Shown: positions 24,822 to 34,568 of the stretch, one piece after another | Layout: each line of letters starts with the position of its first letter | Numbering within the stretch: the stretch's first letter is position 1 | Origin: an uncultured Caldilineaceae bacterium | Lineage (GTDB): Bacteria; Chloroflexota; Anaerolineae; Caldilineales; Caldilineaceae | Length of the DNA: 64,000 nucleotides | Direction: 5' to 3' | Assembly: GCA_951812725.1 (NCBI GenBank) | Contig: OX638330.1 | Location: 62,001 to 126,000 of the forward strand | Notes under the pieces: generated by a model | The model's database searches: none | Told to the model about the DNA's origin: nothing | What the model saw: the letters and a program-made list of their open reading frames with translations, nothing else | Program-made: the position numbers and the translations under genes

Positions 24822-25999
24822 GGCGCCTCAAACTGCCCCTTCGCGTACTTCTGCAACTCCAGATAAATGGCCTTGGGCTCAAAATCCGTGCCGACAAAAG
24901 TGTAATTGTCCTGGTAGCTCTTCTGATCCCACGGAAAGCGAAAGACCCATAAACCGACGCTTTCGAGCCAGGGCCACTCGGTGCGTGCGATCTCGTACGC
25001 CTGTACAGTGTTGAGTATGCGCTGCGCCGGACGCACCGCCCTCGTCCAGCGCGGATGATCGTTCCATCCGCCTTCCGTGATCATGGCCGTCTTATCGCCG
25101 TCACCGTTGCGTACCATGATCTCCCGCAGCAGTTCGGACCGTCGAAAGTTGACAACCGATTCGCCCGCCGGCTCGTCGGCCTCGAATCCCAGACCGTAAG
25201 CGTGAATCGCCAAAATATCGAAATAGTCGGCCGCGCCCGCGTCGTACATCCGCTGCAGATAGTCCAGATCGTTCATGCTCCATTCGCTGCCCGGCGGGTC
25301 CAGCGTCGGCGCGAGCGCGCCCGCCAGCACCTGTACCTCCGGCGCGGCCGCTTTCACCATCGGGTAAACCACCTTCAGCATCTCCACATAGCCCGCCGGA
25401 TCGACCGGGCGAAAGCCCCACTCCAGGCTCAGATTCGGCTCGTTCCATATGATCAGATACTGCACTTTGCCCGCATAGCGCCGCACGAACTCGACGGCGA
25501 AGCGCCCAAACGCCTCGTACTGCTCCTCCTCCAGATATAAATGATGGGAATCTTCCGGCCGCGCCCATTCCGGCACATAGCCCAGCCGCGCGATCACGGT
25601 CAGCCCCTGCCGGTTTGCGTGGTCGATGACCAGGTCCGGGTGGCTCCATTCGTACTGACCGCGTCTCGGTTCGTAGTAGGCCCAGGGGAAATACTCAACA
25701 ATCCACGGCGCGCCCATCTCGCGCACCATCTCGAGGCTTCGTTTGATCTTGGCCGCGTCCGGCTCATCCGTCAGGCGCGTATGAACGCCCATCTTGGCGT
25801 TGATCGTCGCCACCGTTCGTTGCGGGCCCAAAGGCACCCAATTACGAAAATAGGAACGATAGGTCAGGCCAAGAACGCTGCAAAGAAGCAGCGCCCCAAT
25901 CAGCTTTCGGACGCGGGGCGGCCACGCTGCGAGCGGCGGTATGCGGTTTAAAGAGTCGGAATTCCTGCGCACACTGGAGGCGATGCGGCCTATCATCAA
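24818..25999 (-). CDS. Membrane-anchored GH39/PslG-like glycoside hydrolase
   Basis: The protein has 393 aa. A single hydrophobic segment (about 32-52) anchors an extracellular TIM-barrel. The acid/base Glu lies in YLIIWNEPN (about residue 186) and the nucleophile candidate in AMITEGGW (about 308). The latter follows FDILAIHAYG, as in clan-A glycosidases such as GH39 and GH5. The WIVEYFPWAYYEPRRGQY stretch is typical of this group. It presumably cleaves an exopolysaccharide; the substrate is unknown. It is coupled by a 4-bp overlap to the substrate-binding protein gene. A GH39-like domain also ends the large protein at 46858-50079. No clear ribosome binding site precedes the chosen ATG, so a slightly later start is possible. 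Confidence 0.82.
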   Translation of the reverse strand: MMIGRIASSVRRNSDSLNRIPPLAAWPPRVRKLIGALLLCSVLGLTYRSYFRNWVPLGPQRTVATINAKMGVHTRLTDEPDAAKIKRSLEMVREMGAPWIVEYFPWAYYEPRRGQYEWSHPDLVIDHANRQGLTVIARLGYVPEWARPEDSHHLYLEEEQYEAFGRFAVEFVRRYAGKVQYLIIWNEPNLSLEWGFRPVDPAGYVEMLKVVYPMVKAAAPEVQVLAGALAPTLDPPGSEWSMNDLDYLQRMYDAGAADYFDILAIHAYGLGFEADEPAGESVVNFRRSELLREIMVRNGDGDKTAMITEGGWNDHPRWTRAVRPAQRILNTVQAYEIARTEWPWLESVGLWVFRFPWDQKSYQDNYTFVGTDFEPKAIYLELQKYAKGQFEAP

Positions 26000-26023
26000 A
26001 AGGGGAGGTGAAGCATGCGGCGG

Positions 26024-26572
26024 CTAGGTGTCTTCCCGCAGCGCTGTATCTTCATCATCGGAGGGTAAGGCAGGGGAAAAGGCGAATTCGCCGTCGCCTT
26101 CTTCCAACGCCGTCGGCTCCTGCGGCGCCTGGCTGGCTTCAATCGCCTGGATGCCATTCTCTGCCTGGTGCAGTGAATTGTTCAGTTTGTCCCGCAGCCG
26201 GTAAAGCACATCGAGCGCATAGACTTCGGCTTCATCAACCAGACGGATCGCCTCGGCGTGCCCATGCGCAATGATGCGCTCCGCTTCTTCCCGCGCGCGT
26301 TCAGTGATGGCGTCTTCGCTGGCAATTTGTATTGCCTGCTGCTCCGCGTGGGCGACGATCTGCTCCGCCCGCGCCTGCGCATCACTGATTATGCGGTCGC
26401 GCTCGGTAATCATGCGCTCGCTTTCCTTGATCGCGCTCGGTATGCTGATACGCATCTGATCTATCAGCCGCAGACATTCTTCCGAATTCACGATCAAAGA
26501 GGGCGAAAGAGGCACCCGCCACCCTCTGTTCAGGGTCTGTTCAAGTTGATCCACCAGTTGTAATATTTCCAT
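26024..26572 (-). CDS. Cytosolic coiled-coil protein (DivIVA/V-ATPase E-stalk-like), function unknown
   Basis: The protein has 182 aa. After MEILQLVDQLEQTLNRG and a predicted short linker, about 55-150 is a continuous heptad-rich helix (RIISDAQARAEQIVAHAEQQ and similar). It is full of Ala, Glu and Arg, as in peripheral-stalk or DivIVA-like proteins. The C-terminal 35 residues are acidic and Pro-rich. No membrane segment is seen. It lies directly downstream of coaD on the same strand. I recall similar small coiled-coil genes next to coaD in other Chloroflexota, suggesting a cell-envelope or division role, but this is not established by the sequence. Confidence 0.7.
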   Translation of the reverse strand: MEILQLVDQLEQTLNRGWRVPLSPSLIVNSEECLRLIDQMRISIPSAIKESERMITERDRIISDAQARAEQIVAHAEQQAIQIASEDAITERAREEAERIIAHGHAEAIRLVDEAEVYALDVLYRLRDKLNNSLHQAENGIQAIEASQAPQEPTALEEGDGEFAFSPALPSDDEDTALREDT

Positions 26573-26640
26573 GATCAGGTTGAACTTTCGTCTGGCTGTT
26601 CCCGGCGGCCGCCAGGAACAGGAAACCGGATGCTAATCCG

Positions 26641-27129
26641 CTATTGCTTGCGCTCCGCAAACCGTTGCCGTAACGCCTCCTCAGTATGTGGCGTCACCCA
26701 GTGCGACACGTCGCCGTCCAGGCTGGCCACTTCCTTCAAAATTGTAGAACTGAGATAGACATAGTCCGTGCTGCAAAGCAGGTAACACGTCTCGATCTGC
26801 GGCGCCATCAACCGGTTGGCCATGTCAATGCGGGATTCAAAAGAAAGATCATCCACATTTCGTAACCCGCGTACAATCACCCGGATACCATGTCGCTGTG
26901 CCCATTTTACCGTTAGTCCGCTATATGACACAATCGTGATATTCTTCACGTCCTCGAGGGCTTCCCCCGCCAACGCAATACGCTCGTCCGTCGAAAAGAG
27001 AAGCTGCTTGGCCGGCGCGTCAAAGACAGTCACAAGCAACTCATCAAAGAGCCCAGCCGCCCGCCGCGCAATGTCCACATGGCCGTTATGGAAGGGATCG
27101 AAACTGCCGGGATAGATGGCTCGGGTCAT
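26641..27129 (-). CDS. coaD: Pantetheine-phosphate adenylyltransferase
   Basis: The protein has 162 aa, exactly the family size. It catalyses the fourth step of coenzyme A synthesis, joining 4'-phosphopantetheine and ATP to give dephospho-CoA. The nucleotidyltransferase HxGH motif is in YPGSFDPFHNGH (H14-H17). VIVRGLRNVDDLSFE and YLSSTILKEVA (the ISSxxxKE signature) are also present. It sits between the HAD phosphatase and coiled-coil genes, all on the minus strand. Confidence 0.97.
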   Translation of the reverse strand: MTRAIYPGSFDPFHNGHVDIARRAAGLFDELLVTVFDAPAKQLLFSTDERIALAGEALEDVKNITIVSYSGLTVKWAQRHGIRVIVRGLRNVDDLSFESRIDMANRLMAPQIETCYLLCSTDYVYLSSTILKEVASLDGDVSHWVTPHTEEALRQRFAERKQ

Positions 27130-27191
27130 AGTGCGTCACTGTCTCAACTGTAATATGCGCAATCGCGCAACCGGCAGCGCTGCCCCTGCCT

Positions 27192-27881
27192 TCAGGCCGC
27201 CGAACGCTCACTGTTCGAACTATCGAAACAGGCGATCAGTTCATCCGGCGCCATGCTGGCAATAGAGTCCAGGCAGAGATCGGCGGTCGAAAAGTCGGAG
27301 TCGCGAGTGACCCAATTCGGTACCGAAACACACCATAATCCGGCCCGCTGCGCCCCGAGCATCCCGTTGTACGAATCTTCGATCGCGACCGCTCGCTGCG
27401 GCAATACGTCCAACTTCTGCGCCGCCAGCCGGTAAAGCGCCGGGTCCGGTTTCACCCGCTCGACATCATCCGACGTTACCACCGCCGCAAACCGCTCCCA
27501 CAGGCCCAGCCGCCGCAAATGCCGCTCCACCCATTTGCGATCCGAGCTCGAGGCCACCGCTAGCCTCACCCCTCGCCGCTCGGCCGCCGCGATCAGTTCG
27601 AGCACGCCGGGCATGATCGGTTGGACATGTACCCGTTCCAGAAAAAGCTTCCGCCGCTCCGTGCGCAGTCGCTGCCGGTCAACCTCCCTGCCTAGCAATC
27701 CTTCCAGATAATCGTCGGGGCGGAAGTCATCCGTGCCTCCACCAACACATTGCAGCCAGACGTCAATCGGCAACTCAGCGCCGTAGTCGCGGTAAATATC
27801 CTGCCAGGTCTGGAAGTCAGGTGTCTCTGTGTCCAGAATCGTCCCATCAAAGTCAAATACAATCGCCTGCAGCACCGGCAT
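27192..27881 (-). CDS. HAD-superfamily phosphatase/phosphoglucomutase-like hydrolase
   Basis: The protein has 229 aa. The HAD core is clear: motif I VFDFDGTILDTE (D10 nucleophile, D12), motif II LAVASSS, motif III Lys in RVKPDPALY and motif IV AIEDSYNG. A helical cap (about 16-85) places it with beta-phosphoglucomutase/GPH-type subfamily I enzymes. The substrate is a phosphorylated small molecule that cannot be named. It is co-directional with hemW upstream and coaD downstream, with gaps of 62-90 bp. Confidence 0.88.
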   Translation of the reverse strand: MPVLQAIVFDFDGTILDTETPDFQTWQDIYRDYGAELPIDVWLQCVGGGTDDFRPDDYLEGLLGREVDRQRLRTERRKLFLERVHVQPIMPGVLELIAAAERRGVRLAVASSSDRKWVERHLRRLGLWERFAAVVTSDDVERVKPDPALYRLAAQKLDVLPQRAVAIEDSYNGMLGAQRAGLWCVSVPNWVTRDSDFSTADLCLDSIASMAPDELIACFDSSNSERSAA

Positions 27882-27971
27882 ACTCCCTCAGAGTTGTTGT
27901 TGCGGAACACGCGCTGCCATTCGCCGCACCAGCGCACGAAATGATCGAAAAGTCGGCCGCGCCGGCGCCGC

Positions 27972-29408
27972 TCATGCGATAAATTCGCTGAACACGCGAT
28001 TGCCGAGGAACAGTCCTCTGGATGTCAGCCGCACTCGTTCCCCATCCGACGCCAGCAGGCCGGCATCTTGCAGTCGATCCAGAATCGGCCCAAACGCAGC
28101 CTGCATTGTCTGTCCATGCATCTCCGCAAAGCGCGCAAATGCCACGCCCTCCCGCACCAGCCGCAGCCCCAGCATCATCGTTTCCCCCATCGAAACCTCG
28201 CCCGTCAACGCCTCATGGAAATCAACCGGGCTCGCCTCCGACTCGACGCGCTTCATGTAGCCCTGCACCCCTTTCCGATTCGACCATCGCACCGCGGCAG
28301 CCGCCGAACAGCCCCCCGTTGACCCGTGAAAATCCTCACCGGAAAGGAAGGTAAGGTCAGGGCTGGCCTCTCCTTGCAACCTGATCGGATAGCGCAGATG
28401 GCTGTGCGCGCCGGGCCCGACACCGATCCACTCCTGATTGCGCCAGTAGAGCAGATTGTGCCGGCAGGTGTATCCACCCCCCCGTGTCCAGTTCGACACC
28501 TCGTACTGGTCATAACCGGCCGCCCCTAAGCGGGAAATCGCAATTTCATACATCTCTGAGGCCGCGTCATCATCGGGTGCCGCCGTCTGACCGGTCTCCA
28601 CCCAGTGCGCCAACGGAGTATCCGGCTCAACGATCAAACTGTAAAGGCTCACGTGCCGCGGCGCCAGCGCAAGCGCCTTGTCCAAAGTGTCGTTCCACGC
28701 TTCCACCGGCTGTCGCGGCAATCCAAACATGAAATCAAGATTGATGTTGGTGAAACCCGCCTTCACAGCCGCGTCAAAGGCGCGCAGCGCATCGTCCGCA
28801 TCGTGAATGCGGCCCAGAAACGCCAATTCCTCCGCCTGAAAGCTCTGCACGCCCATGCTCAGCCGGTTCACGCCCAGGCTGCGCAGCAGGGAAAACTGAC
28901 CCCAGTCCTCGATGCCCGGATTCGCTTCACTGCTGATTTCAGCGTCGGCCGCCAAAGTGAACCGCTCCTGGACCAACGCCAAAATCTGGGCCAGTTGGCC
29001 TGACTTGAGCACGGTTGGTGTGCCGCCGCCCATGAATACAGTATGCACCGTGCGCCCGTCGAGCCGCGCCGCCCACCCGCCCAACTCCCGGCAAAGAGCC
29101 TGCGTGTAGGCTTCGTATAGAGGTTCCAGACGGGCATATGTATTGAAGTCGCAGTAGGGGCACTTGCGGGCGCAAAATGGTATGTGGATGTAGAGGCCAA
29201 GTGGTCCGCTGCCGGCCGCTGAACCTGCTGCAGCCCGCGTCGGCCGGGAATCCTCTGTCCTGCCGCCAGGGACTGCACCTGCAACTGTTGATTCGACAAC
29301 GGGGGCGCGCCCGGCCCGCGACTCGCGGGCGTCCGCTGCGATCGCAGCCGCGTCCAGCTGTGCGCGGCGTTCAGTATTTGTCGGACGCATTCCAACCGGT
29401 ACCTTCAT
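27972..29408 (-). CDS. hemW: HemW-type radical SAM protein (heme chaperone, formerly 'oxygen-independent coproporphyrinogen III oxidase-like')
   Basis: The protein has 478 aa. The radical SAM cluster motif is YIHIPFCARKCPYCDF (Cys near 78, 82 and 85). FMGGGTPT, SSEANPG, RLSMGVQSF and FGLPRQ follow in HemW order, and a C-terminal domain ends FLGNRVFSEF. HemW proteins bind heme and deliver it to respiratory enzymes. The CxxxCxxC is present, but the fourth Cys typical of true HemN (CxxxCxxCxC) is replaced by Phe. That supports HemW over HemN. An Ala/Arg-rich extension of about 70 residues precedes the motif, and no good in-frame start exists closer to it. ccm genes in the same window give a cytochrome-related context. 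Confidence 0.87.
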   Translation of the reverse strand: MKVPVGMRPTNTERRAQLDAAAIAADARESRAGRAPVVESTVAGAVPGGRTEDSRPTRAAAGSAAGSGPLGLYIHIPFCARKCPYCDFNTYARLEPLYEAYTQALCRELGGWAARLDGRTVHTVFMGGGTPTVLKSGQLAQILALVQERFTLAADAEISSEANPGIEDWGQFSLLRSLGVNRLSMGVQSFQAEELAFLGRIHDADDALRAFDAAVKAGFTNINLDFMFGLPRQPVEAWNDTLDKALALAPRHVSLYSLIVEPDTPLAHWVETGQTAAPDDDAASEMYEIAISRLGAAGYDQYEVSNWTRGGGYTCRHNLLYWRNQEWIGVGPGAHSHLRYPIRLQGEASPDLTFLSGEDFHGSTGGCSAAAAVRWSNRKGVQGYMKRVESEASPVDFHEALTGEVSMGETMMLGLRLVREGVAFARFAEMHGQTMQAAFGPILDRLQDAGLLASDGERVRLTSRGLFLGNRVFSEFIA

Positions 29409-29496
29409 CAGCCCTGAGTCGGCGCTCCTTGGGCGCGCGCAAAGCGAAGGGGAACGAGAAGAGAGAGAGTCCGCTTTTCACGCCCCGCATTTGCGA

Positions 29497-30225
29497 TCAG
29501 GGATTCTCCAGCCGGAACCCGTGGCCGCGCACTGTTACAATAAAGTTGGATCTCGCGTCGTGCTCGTTGAGCCGTTCCCGCAGCCGGCGTACAAGCGCGT
29601 CAATAGCCTGCTTGCTGACACCGGCCCCACTCGTCTCCGGCCAGACCGCCTGCACAATCTGTTCCCGGGTCATGACCCCGCCCCCCTCATGCCACAGCGC
29701 ACTCAGCAGCCGGTACTGATGCAAACTCAAGGGAGGCTCCAGTAGCGAGCCGTTCAGCCACACTTGGCGGGTCTCTTCTTCAATGCGCAGACCTGACTCG
29801 GGCTCCGTCTCGGTATCGGGCGAGTCCAGCGTCAGAGGGGTGGTGGCCTCGTCATCCACAAAGGACAGTTTGAATCGCAGTGCAATCTGCACTTCGTCGC
29901 CGTCAGACAGGCTATGTGACGCGTCCGCAATATCCATGCCATTTACATGGGTTCCGTTCTTGCTGCCCAGGTCCTCGATCGAATAACCGAAGCCGTCCCA
30001 GAAGATACGGGCGTGGTTGCGGCTTACCTGGCGGTCCGGCAGCGTTACGTGGCATTCGTCGTGGCGCCCGATGATCAAAGGCGTGGTACGGCTAAGCGGC
30101 CAACCCTGGCCGGTCTGGTTGCCATGGCGGAGGATCAGCATTGCCGTCTCACGTTGTCTGTCGACAGGCCGGGCTTGACGAATATTTACTAAACGTTGTT
30201 CAGCGTTGTGGTCCTCTTGCGACAT
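29497..30225 (-). CDS. FHA-domain protein with C-terminal OmpR-type winged helix
   Basis: The protein has 242 aa from the ATG at 30225, chosen because AAGAGGG lies 6 nt upstream of it. ATGs at 30231 and 30249 would overlap or precede that site. The FHA phosphothreonine-binding domain (about 40-110) shows [20 protein letters not shown] and [12 protein letters not shown]. The C-terminal part (about 145-242) is a transcriptional-regulator winged helix ending [15 protein letters not shown]. This should be a DNA-binding protein whose partner binding depends on Thr phosphorylation. A Ser/Thr kinase gene is divergently transcribed 405 bp away, an obvious candidate partner. Confidence 0.9.
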   Translation of the reverse strand: MSQEDHNAEQRLVNIRQARPVDRQRETAMLILRHGNQTGQGWPLSRTTPLIIGRHDECHVTLPDRQVSRNHARIFWDGFGYSIEDLGSKNGTHVNGMDIADASHSLSDGDEVQIALRFKLSFVDDEATTPLTLDSPDTETEPESGLRIEEETRQVWLNGSLLEPPLSLHQYRLLSALWHEGGGVMTREQIVQAVWPETSGAGVSKQAIDALVRRLRERLNEHDARSNFIVTVRGHGFRLENP

Positions 30226-30291
30226 TTCCATCCCTCTTAAAAATACCATGCAAGCATAACTTTTCTTGCCACTTGCACATTTTACCTACTA

Positions 30292-30335
30292 TTCATTATA
30301 GTATGGTTCTCAGTTCATTATAGTACGGTTCCCAG
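30292..30335. repeat. Tandem 22-bp repeat in the FHA/kinase divergent promoter region
   Basis: Two adjacent 22-bp units (30292-30313 and 30314-30335) starting TTCATTATAGTA and ending GGTTCTCAG or GGTTCCCAG differ at only two positions. A third TTCATTATA half lies at 30406-30414. The placement between divergent regulator and kinase genes suggests operator sites. A TATAAT-like box is at 30353-30358. The 405-bp region contains no gene. Confidence 0.7.
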
Positions 30336-30630
30336 CATCCATGTCTTCAATATATAATAGCGGCAGGATGTCCGTAAACCTGGTGTAGTGATGCCAGGGG
30401 GGAATTTCATTATAACGAACCGAGTTCTATACGTCAACCAATTTCCCAGAATGAGAGCGCAACCAGGTTCGGGTGGTAAGATGTCCCGGTCGGATGAAGA
30501 CCACAATTTCCCCGGCCCGCGACATCGCACAATGGCGTAAACTCCCTTCAGGGCGCGCCGCGGACGGCAGTCTTTCCTCCTCCGGGAATGACGCGCCTCG
30601 CGCGGTCCGGTATTCTTACAGAGGTGTATT

Positions 30631-31635
30631 TTGGCTACAGTGTTGGATTCTGACTCGATTCTGCGCGGGCGCTATGAAATTGTCCGCCTGGTTGGCCAAG
30701 GGGGAATGGGCGCAGTCTATCGGGCCAACGACCTGCGCCTCGATGGACGGGTCTGCGCAATCAAAGAAATCCTGCCCGCCCTGCTGATCGACCAACGAGG
30801 ACCCGACCTGGATCTCGGCCAGACAATTGAACAATTCTACCAGGAAGCCAGCGTCCTGGCCCGGCTCGACCATCCCAACCTGCCCAAAGTGTCCGACTAT
30901 TTCTCCGTCGACGGGCGCGAATACCTGGTGATGGATTTTATCGAAGGCCGCGACCTGCAGGAAATCGTGAATGAAGCACTGCGACAAAAGAAACACCTTT
31001 CGGAAGCCCAGGTCCTTCTGTGGGCTTCGCAGCTCCTGGACGCACTCGAATATCTGCACGGCCAGGACCCGCCGGTCCTCCACCGCGACATCAAACCGGG
31101 TAACATCAAAATTACACCCGAAAATCGACTGAAACTGGTCGATTTCGGGCTGGTCAAGGTGCTCCAACCGGACGACTCACGCACCGTCACGGTCGTCCAG
31201 GGCCGCGGCACCGTCGCCTATACACCACTCGAACAGTACGGAGGCGACACCGGCCATACCGATGTGCGCACTGACATCTACAGCGTCGGCGCAACTCTCT
31301 ATCACCTGCTTTCGGGTACCCCGCCGCAGGACGCCAAGGAGCGTTTCCTCAAGTCCGGCCTGCTCGACCCGCTTAGGCAGCTGAATCCAGCCATCTCCAC
31401 CCGAACGGAAAGAGCCGTCTTCCAGGCGTTGGCGATGCATCCTGACGAACGACCCCCCACCATCGCAGAACTGCGGCAGACGCTATTCGGTGCCGATAGC
31501 TCCAAAAAAGACCCCACCACCGATCTGCTGCCCCCGCCCACCTGGAATGAAATTCTGCACAAAAACAGAATGCTGATCGGGACAACCGTCTTCCTCTTCT
31601 TCATCGCCGCCGCCATCAGCATCTATGATATCTGA
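30631..31635 (+). CDS. Eukaryotic-like Ser/Thr protein kinase with a C-terminal membrane segment
   Basis: The protein has 334 aa from a TTG start (30631), with GAGGTG 4 nt upstream. The kinase domain shows the Gly-rich loop [12 protein letters not shown] Lys K45 (CAIKEI), the catalytic loop HRDIKPGNI (H151-D153) and DFG (D171). YTPLEQYGG takes the place of the APE region. A membrane helix (about 308-330) lies at the very end, so the kinase is cytosolic and tail-anchored with no extracellular sensor domain, unlike PknB. It is divergent from the FHA/winged-helix gene and precedes the ATP synthase operon. Confidence 0.95.
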   Translation: MATVLDSDSILRGRYEIVRLVGQGGMGAVYRANDLRLDGRVCAIKEILPALLIDQRGPDLDLGQTIEQFYQEASVLARLDHPNLPKVSDYFSVDGREYLVMDFIEGRDLQEIVNEALRQKKHLSEAQVLLWASQLLDALEYLHGQDPPVLHRDIKPGNIKITPENRLKLVDFGLVKVLQPDDSRTVTVVQGRGTVAYTPLEQYGGDTGHTDVRTDIYSVGATLYHLLSGTPPQDAKERFLKSGLLDPLRQLNPAISTRTERAVFQALAMHPDERPPTIAELRQTLFGADSSKKDPTTDLLPPPTWNEILHKNRMLIGTTVFLFFIAAAISIYDI

Positions 31636-31796
31636 AGCCATTTCAGCCTGCGAATACGGCGGCTATTCCGTGTCAGTCCCCAATGTCGGCGCACACACTC
31701 CCAACAGGTAATAAGAGTAGTGTTGGATGCTCCGGACGACTTCCTTTCAACAGCGCCAGTCGACACAATCTTATGCTGAAACAACGCTGTGAAAAT

Positions 31797-31826
31797 TTGC
31801 GCAATCCTTTCGTGCTCTTTTATACT
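31797..31826 (+). promoter_or_regulatory. Candidate promoter of the ATP synthase operon
   Basis: TTGCGC (31797-31802), an 18-bp spacer and TATACT (31821-31826) lie about 250 bp upstream of atpB. The 438-bp spacer 31636-32073 shows no gene; in particular no atpI or atpZ homologue is seen. Confidence 0.4.
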
Positions 31827-32073
31827 GAAAACAGACTTTTTCAAGCATTGCTGCGACCCCACTGATATACATCCCCCTGATCGAGCAAGTCAGAGGGCAG
31901 TCGCGTTCCAATGGGCGGTCTGGGCAAATCAGTTCGTCCCAACCCGCCAGATGTGGAAGCATCAGCGGCCGGTTCATTGCCAGGTTACGCCTGCGTCCCA
32001 TACACTGTCTCCTGGCAGCGACCGATAACCGGATTCCGAACGCCATAAACTGCCGTTTACAGGAGGGTGGATC

Positions 32074-33033
32074 TTGTTCAGCCGACTCAAGAATCTTCTC
32101 CAGAAATTCCTCTCGAACGCACGCGTTCGCAACATTACCATCGGCGTCATTGCGCTGCTCGTCTTGAGCATGATCCCGTTCTTCAATGCCCCCCCTCCCC
32201 ACGTCGAATTGGCGGCCGAAGCACTGCTCGAAAATGGGCCAAAGTGGTTCACCAACGGCCTGCTGACGACTTTCCTTGTCGACATTATCATTATCCTCTT
32301 GGCCGTTTTCGCCGTCTCCAGAATGAAAGAGATACCAGGAGCTTGGCAGAACATCGTCGAGATGATGGTCGAAGGCATGTGGAACCTGACCCAGAGCATC
32401 GCCGGCCATGGCTCCGCCAACAGTCGCAAATTCTTCCCTTGGGTGATCACCATCTTCATCTTCGTTCTGGTCAGCAACTATATAGGCCTGCTGCCCGGCT
32501 TCGGCTCAATCGGCATCTACCATAGCCCCGCCGAAAGCCACGCACAGGCCGAATTGGGCAAACAACTTGCAATGGTTGGGGGCGAAGCAGTCGCTGTCGC
32601 CGCCGCCGCCGAAGAAGGCAAACCGGTCCTTGTTCCTCTGTTTCGCAGCCCCTCCGCCGACCTGAACATGACCCTGGCTCTTGCCCTCATTTCCGTCTTC
32701 ATGACCCAGTTCTTCGGCGTCCAGGCATTGGGAATGCGCTACTTCACCAAGTACTTTAAGAACCCCTTTAAGGACGGCATGGGTGCCGTGGTTGGCATCT
32801 TCGAACTGATCGCCGAAATCTCCAAAATCATCAGCTTCTCTTTTCGTCTCTTCGGCAATGTCTTTGCCGGTGAAGTCGTACTGCTCGTGATGGCCTTTCT
32901 CGTCACCTTCCTCCTGCCCAGCATATTCTACGGGCTGGAACTGTTCATCGGATTCATCCAGGCACTCGTATTCATGTTGCTGACTCTGGCATTCTTCACA
33001 ATGGCCACCGTCAGCCACGACGATCACCATTAA
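32074..33033 (+). CDS. atpB: F1Fo ATP synthase subunit a
   Basis: The protein has 319 aa with a TTG start (AGGAGGG 6 nt upstream). This membrane subunit forms the two ion half-channels facing the c ring. The essential Arg is in SFSFRLFGNVFAGEVV, the invariant helix-4 signature. Five or more hydrophobic helices are evident. There is an Ala-rich loop of about 45 residues (HAQAELGKQLAMVGGEAV and following) between early helices, making it longer than E. coli subunit a (271 aa). It is the first gene of the operon. Confidence 0.96.
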   Translation: MFSRLKNLLQKFLSNARVRNITIGVIALLVLSMIPFFNAPPPHVELAAEALLENGPKWFTNGLLTTFLVDIIIILLAVFAVSRMKEIPGAWQNIVEMMVEGMWNLTQSIAGHGSANSRKFFPWVITIFIFVLVSNYIGLLPGFGSIGIYHSPAESHAQAELGKQLAMVGGEAVAVAAAAEEGKPVLVPLFRSPSADLNMTLALALISVFMTQFFGVQALGMRYFTKYFKNPFKDGMGAVVGIFELIAEISKIISFSFRLFGNVFAGEVVLLVMAFLVTFLLPSIFYGLELFIGFIQALVFMLLTLAFFTMATVSHDDHH

Positions 33034-33035
33034 CA

Positions 33036-33108
33036 TCAGTTGCCAGTGACCGGACTGCTCCGGAATCCACTCGTAAGACTGATCACGAACCAATAATCAC
33101 TGCAGTTT
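33036..33108. repeat. CACTGCAG-type repeat between atpB and atpE
   Basis: Degenerate CAGTGACC/ACTGATC words end in AATCACTGCAGTTTAG, just before the atpE ribosome binding site (AAAAAGGAG). Confidence 0.65.
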
Positions 33109-33110
33109 AG

Positions 33111-33356
<246 letters not shown>

Positions 33357-33362
33357 ACCTGT

Positions 33363-33452
33363 TCTCAGTGGCCGGAGTTCAGTCGTCAGTGACCAGTGGT
33401 CACTTCATACGGCCGGTGACTCGACTGGCCGCGACCCACTAGCCACTGCAGT
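33363..33452. repeat. CACTGCAG-type repeat between atpE and atpF
   Basis: GTCAGTGACCAGTGGTCACT and later CCACTAGCCACTGCAGTG resemble the blocks at 23661-23700, 33036-33108 and 36111-36162. It ends immediately before the atpF ribosome binding site. Confidence 0.7.
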
Positions 33453-33470
33453 GTATCCAGGAGGTTGGCC

Positions 33471-33980
33471 TTGGACGCTCTCGATAAGTTAGGTATCAGT
33501 TGGCAGTTATTGCTCTCACAGATCGTCAACTTCGGTCTGTTGATGGTTATTTTGCAACAGCTTCTCTACAAACCCGTTCTGAACATGCTCGATCAGCGCA
33601 GACAGCGCATCGCCGAGGGCTTGGAACAGGCAGACAAGGCGTCCAACGCCGCCGCCGAAGCCGAAGCGGAGAAACAAGGGATCCTCGAAGAGGCCCGCCG
33701 CGAAGCACAAGAAGTCCGCGCGCAAGCAACCCGCGACGCCGAGCGCATCGCCCAGGACATCCGCAGCCGCGCCGATCAGGAGGCCCAGGAAATCCGCATG
33801 AAGGGCCAGGCCGATGCCGAAGCCCAGACCGCCGCCGTTATGGCCGACGCCAGAAAACAGATCGCCGACCTGACCATCGCCGCAACCGAGCAAATCCTCG
33901 GCCGCGAATTGGCGAACCGGGATGAGCAGGAGCGCTTTGTCAACGACTATCTGGCCCAGCAAAACGGGAGCGGTTCATGA
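33471..33980 (+). CDS. atpF: F1Fo ATP synthase subunit b
   Basis: The protein has 169 aa. One N-terminal membrane helix (about 11-30) is followed by a long charged Ala/Glu/Arg coiled coil forming the peripheral stalk. The TTG at 33471 is preferred because AGGAGG (33459-33464) lies 6 nt before it. An in-frame TTG at 33465 would touch the binding site. The stop overlaps the atpH start in an ATGA. Confidence 0.93.
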   Translation: MDALDKLGISWQLLLSQIVNFGLLMVILQQLLYKPVLNMLDQRRQRIAEGLEQADKASNAAAEAEAEKQGILEEARREAQEVRAQATRDAERIAQDIRSRADQEAQEIRMKGQADAEAQTAAVMADARKQIADLTIAATEQILGRELANRDEQERFVNDYLAQQNGSGS

Positions 33981-34474
33981 GCGAGCGCGCGACAGCCGAA
34001 CGATATGCCCAGGCCATTCTTGAGGCGATCGTAGAGCAGTGGCAGACCTCGCTGACCGAGGTCGCCGACGCGCTCGCGCAGGATCCCAAGCTGGGCGCAG
34101 ATGTCGATTCCATCGAAAAGGCGATTCCCAAAAACGCCGGCCCCGAGCTGCAGAACTTCGTCAAGATGCTCGTGCAGGAAGGGGATGCAACCCTCCTGCC
34201 CCGTGTCGTCGCCGCCTTGGGCGCAAGCCTGAGAGGAGAGACCGGGCCGCAGGCAGCTGACATCACAAGCGCTATCGAATTGGATGACGATGCCCAGGAG
34301 AAGATTCGACAGCGGCTTGCCCAGCAATATGGCGAGGACCTCGTCATTAGCTTCGATGTTGACCCATCCCTCATGGGCGGGTTGCGCATCAGAGTCGGCG
34401 ATCAGTTGATCGACAATACGGTCGCTAACCGCCTGATGGCGCTGCGCGAAATGGTCGCCGTCTCAGTGCGGTAA
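33977..34474 (+). CDS. atpH: F1Fo ATP synthase subunit delta
   Basis: The protein has 165 aa. It joins the peripheral stalk to the top of F1. The N-terminal helical domain is divergent. The C-terminal half shows the family feature [21 protein letters not shown]. Overlap with atpF (ATGA, 33977-33980) suggests coupled translation. Confidence 0.93.
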   Translation: MSERATAERYAQAILEAIVEQWQTSLTEVADALAQDPKLGADVDSIEKAIPKNAGPELQNFVKMLVQEGDATLLPRVVAALGASLRGETGPQAADITSAIELDDDAQEKIRQRLAQQYGEDLVISFDVDPSLMGGLRIRVGDQLIDNTVANRLMALREMVAVSVR

Positions 34475-34568
34475 ATTCGGATCTTGTAGTCAGTTTCGGG
34501 GCCTGACATCCAGCGGCACACACCTGTCAGGAACCAGAACTGAAAACTTACAATAAAGGATAGCGCTT

